Shown here in pieces: positions 6,296 to 8,198 of a DNA stretch of 8,198 nt (position 1 is its first letter; each line of letters starts with the position of its first letter). This DNA comes from Alphaproteobacteria bacterium (GTDB lineage Bacteria; Pseudomonadota; Alphaproteobacteria; Micavibrionales; SZUA-601): contig JAQGJA010000052.1 in the NCBI GenBank assembly GCA_028290805.1, forward strand, positions 1 to 8,198, in the 5' to 3' direction. Position numbers and translations under genes: made by a program. The notes beneath the pieces were generated by a model. That model searched no databases and was not told the DNA's origin. It saw only the letters and a program-made list of their open reading frames with translations.

Positions 6296-6336
6296 ACACT
6301 GTAAAATTGTTATTGAACGTTGTATAATTATAGTGT
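6296..6336. promoter_or_regulatory. Candidate TetR operator region
   Basis: TATAATTATA (6323-6332) is a perfect 10-base palindrome that covers the -10 box of the regulator's promoter and lies in the spacer of the opposing promoter. A second, wider inverted repeat pairs ACACTGTA (6296-6303) with TATAGTGT (6329-6336), seven of eight positions matching. TetR-type dimers bind short palindromes, and either could be the site. A protein bound here would block both promoters. The palindrome may also be a chance product of AT-rich promoter DNA. Confidence 0.45.
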
Positions 6337-6341
6337 ATACT
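6313..6341 (+). promoter_or_regulatory. Sigma-70 promoter of the DUF2157-DUF4401 pair
   Basis: The -35 box TTGAAC (6313-6318) and the -10 box TATACT (6336-6341) are exactly 17 bases apart. Transcription would start near 6348, leaving about 29 bases before ATG 6377. The core elements interlock with those of the opposing promoter, so the two cannot easily be occupied by polymerase at once. Confidence 0.7.
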
Positions 6342-6354
6342 GAAAAAGAATCAA
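6327..6354 (-). promoter_or_regulatory. Sigma-70 promoter of the TetR-family gene
   Basis: On the minus strand the -35 box TTGATT (6354-6349) and the -10 box TATAAT (6332-6327) are separated by 16 bases. The -10 box is a perfect consensus. Transcription would start near 6320, giving a leader of about 43 bases before ATG 6277. Confidence 0.7.
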
Positions 6355-6376
6355 GCCTCAAGCATACGAGCTCCTC

Positions 6377-7399
6377 ATGACATTCCGCGCCGATGAAAAT
6401 GCTTCCCCACTGACCCTGATCCGGGCCGATGATGAGATGATCGAACATCTGGTCGAAACCGGATTTCTTTCCGATAAAGGCCGGGCCCATGCGATGGCGC
6501 TGCTTTACCCAGCCCGCAACTGGGGCATCTGGTCGGCGCGTTTATTGCTGAATTTCGGCGCTTTGCTGGTCCTGTCGGGCATTATTTATTTCTATGCCTT
6601 TAACTGGGCGCGCATCCCGCCTTTGGTAAAGCTCGGCTCGATTGAAGCGCCGCTTCTGGTATGTTTAGGCGGGGCCTGGTTTTATAAAACCCGCCCTTTG
6701 CTGGGCAATCTCCTCTTGCTTTCGGCCGCCGTGCGGACGGGCGTGTTTCTGGCGGTATTCGGCCAGATTTACCAGACCGGTGCCGATGCATGGCAGCTTT
6801 TCATGCTTTGGGCCGCCTTGATCCTGCCATGGGTGGCGATATCGGCATTTGCGCCTTTATGGGCTTTGTGGCTTTTCCTGACGAATGTTTTTTTGTTTCT
6901 GTATTGGGAACAAGAAACAGCGCATATCCTTGACGACACAGGCGTGATTTTTTCTTATGCTGCCCTGTTCAACGCCGTGTTTCTGGCCTTACGGGAATAT
7001 TTTGTCCGGCGCCATGTCGAATGGCTGGCGCACCGGGCGACGCGGTTGGTGCTGCTTATCCCTATCTTTGCCATGCTGCTGGTGCCGATGGTGATTTTTG
7101 TTTTTCACGACACGAACACAAACCCGCAACTCATTGGTGCGGCGCTGGCGGCCATCGCGCATATCGGTTTTTATTTCCTTTACCGCTATTGCCTGCGTGA
7201 TATCGCCGCGCTGGCTTGTGTCATTTTGTCGGGCTGCGTCGTCATTGAAATCTGTCTGGTCCGGTTTCTGTTCGACATCAAAGAATTCGGCATGGCTTTT
7301 CATCTTCTTACATTGGGCTGCCTGACGCTCGGCCTTTTTACCGCAGCGATTAAATGGCTGCGCCATATTTCACATGAAATGGAGCACCACAATGTTTGA
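6377..7399 (+). CDS. DUF2157 family multi-spanning membrane protein
   Basis: This 340-residue protein fits the DUF2157 family. A soluble N-terminal segment of about 50 residues (IEHLVETGFLSDKGRAHAMALL) precedes roughly ten hydrophobic segments, at about 55-75, 86-103, 113-130, 140-157, 160-177, 190-206, 223-243, 250-269, 276-296 and 305-325. The segment GQIYQTGADAWQLFMLWAAL (129-148) is the motif I associate with this family. Its function is unknown; it sits in the inner membrane. ATG 6377 is preceded by only a weak ribosome site (CGAG). Its stop overlaps the start of the following DUF4401 gene by eight bases, and DUF2157-DUF4401 pairs recur in bacteria, so the two products probably work together. 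The T7 run at 6888-6894 is read without disruption. Confidence 0.85.
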   Translation: MTFRADENASPLTLIRADDEMIEHLVETGFLSDKGRAHAMALLYPARNWGIWSARLLLNFGALLVLSGIIYFYAFNWARIPPLVKLGSIEAPLLVCLGGAWFYKTRPLLGNLLLLSAAVRTGVFLAVFGQIYQTGADAWQLFMLWAALILPWVAISAFAPLWALWLFLTNVFLFLYWEQETAHILDDTGVIFSYAALFNAVFLALREYFVRRHVEWLAHRATRLVLLIPIFAMLLVPMVIFVFHDTNTNPQLIGAALAAIAHIGFYFLYRYCLRDIAALACVILSGCVVIEICLVRFLFDIKEFGMAFHLLTLGCLTLGLFTAAIKWLRHISHEMEHHNV

Positions 7400-8198
7400 A
7401 ACCTCTCTTGCCGCAGACCGATTGCTGCATGCCCTCTCCGATGAGGATATCGCAAAACCGAACAAACGCGCCGATCTGGAAAACTACCTCCTGACATGGG
7501 AGAAACAGGAAACCCTGCCCCTTTACCAACGCATTCTGGTCGGCGTCGGCGCCTTTATCGCTTCCGTCTGTTTTTTCGGCGCGCTGATGATTTCCAACCT
7601 GATTACCTTTAATGCCGGCAATATGGTGTTTATGGGTTTGCTGTTTACCATTTTGGGCTGTTGCCTGCACCGGGTTCCTGTTCCCCAGGCCAGCGAATTG
7701 CGAAAGAATTTTCTGGCCCAGCTTTCTTTCTGCGGCATGGCGATGGGGAAAATATTATTCATCGCGGGCATTGCCGAGTATTACAAGCCGCACACGGCAT
7801 GGGCTATTACGGCAGGCGCGTTTTTCATCACGCTTGTCACCTATTATATTTATCCCGTATTCCTTGAACGTTTTTTATCTTGTCTTGGTGTGTTGCTGGC
7901 CTTGTTTTTTAGCCTCATTGAAACATCCTCTCCTGGTATGGCGCCATGGAGCGTTACATTCTTCTTTTTCTCTCAACTGGCGTTAAGCGGTTATCTGATC
8001 CTTGGCATGCGCCTCAGGGAAGAATACAAGCCCCTTGCCCTTGCCCTTGCCCTTGCCTATGCCTCCGCCTTTGCCTTAAGCGCCGTAACATTTTACGTCG
8101 GCTTTGGAAATGCCTCCTGGGCCTCTTCGATGGAGGCCGATTTTACCTCCTTGCAAACTGCGATAATGAATACGGCACTGGGCGCCAGCCTGATCGCC
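7392..8198 (+). CDS. DUF4401 family membrane protein (partial, runs off right edge)
   Basis: The frame is open for 269 codons from ATG 7392 to the window edge. The start overlaps the end of the DUF2157 gene (ATGTTTGA), the usual arrangement for translational coupling. A soluble N-terminus (LLHALSDEDIAKPN, TWEKQETLPLYQRILVGVGA) is followed by at least seven hydrophobic segments, including FIASVCFFGALMISNLI, MVFMGLLFTILGCC, AWAITAGAFFITLVTYYI, FLSCLGVLLALFFSLI and a LALALALAYASAFALSAV stretch. This matches the DUF4401 partner commonly found after DUF2157. Such loci often end with a third gene (GDYXXLXY protein), which would lie outside the window. Function unknown. Confidence 0.82.
   Translation, partial: MFETSLAADRLLHALSDEDIAKPNKRADLENYLLTWEKQETLPLYQRILVGVGAFIASVCFFGALMISNLITFNAGNMVFMGLLFTILGCCLHRVPVPQASELRKNFLAQLSFCGMAMGKILFIAGIAEYYKPHTAWAITAGAFFITLVTYYIYPVFLERFLSCLGVLLALFFSLIETSSPGMAPWSVTFFFFSQLALSGYLILGMRLREEYKPLALALALAYASAFALSAVTFYVGFGNASWASSMEADFTSLQTAIMNTALGASLIA
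8032..8057 (+). repeat. Hexanucleotide tandem repeat (CCCTTG)4
   Basis: Four exact copies of CCCTTG (8032-8055) plus two bases lie inside the DUF4401 gene. The repeat encodes alternating Leu-Ala in a membrane segment. Because the unit is six bases, copy-number change would lengthen or shorten the helix without shifting the frame. Confidence 0.7.

Overview
The window looks like ordinary chromosome from an alphaproteobacterium. The main evidence is a DUF4164-type coiled-coil gene followed by zapA, a 6S RNA a little further down the same strand, and a gapR (DUF2312) gene, a nucleoid protein largely confined to this class. An exported IcmL/DotI-like protein and the overall gene mix would suit a Micavibrio-like or other deep-branching lineage, but that is inference. 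No CRISPR array, integrase, transposase, tRNA or rRNA was seen.

Layout. Bases 1-481 hold the end of the DUF4164-like gene and complete zapA (cell division). Bases 481-2247 hold one exporter-type ABC transporter gene that begins on the zapA stop codon and is broken. Three separate one-base T losses and one in-frame TAA interrupt the membrane half, while the ATPase half is intact. Bases 2302-2496 hold a sigma-70 promoter and a 6S RNA whose closing helix and inner stem can be paired by eye. Next come a small hairpin and a terminator-like hairpin. Bases 2583-2894 encode an adrenodoxin-type [2Fe-2S] ferredoxin.

Bases 2933-5379 form a tight run of three genes: a secreted protein with a LecA/PA-IL-like pattern, mnmA (tRNA 2-thiouridylase, overlapping the first by an ATGA), and an exported protein resembling the periplasmic domain of DotI/IcmL. 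gapR follows at 5419 and meets a convergent TetR-family regulator with a single base between the two stop codons.

Bases 6278-6376 are a compact divergent control region. Two good sigma-70 promoters point in opposite directions and interlock over a 10-bp perfect palindrome. This suggests the TetR protein controls itself and the downstream membrane-protein pair DUF2157-DUF4401. The DUF4401 gene runs off the right edge.

Most of the window is housekeeping. The items worth a second look are the freshly broken ABC transporter lying between zapA and the 6S RNA, the stand-alone IcmL-like exported protein, the AT-rich lectin-like gene coupled to mnmA, and the interlocked divergent promoters. I did not find a clear new defence or mobile system.
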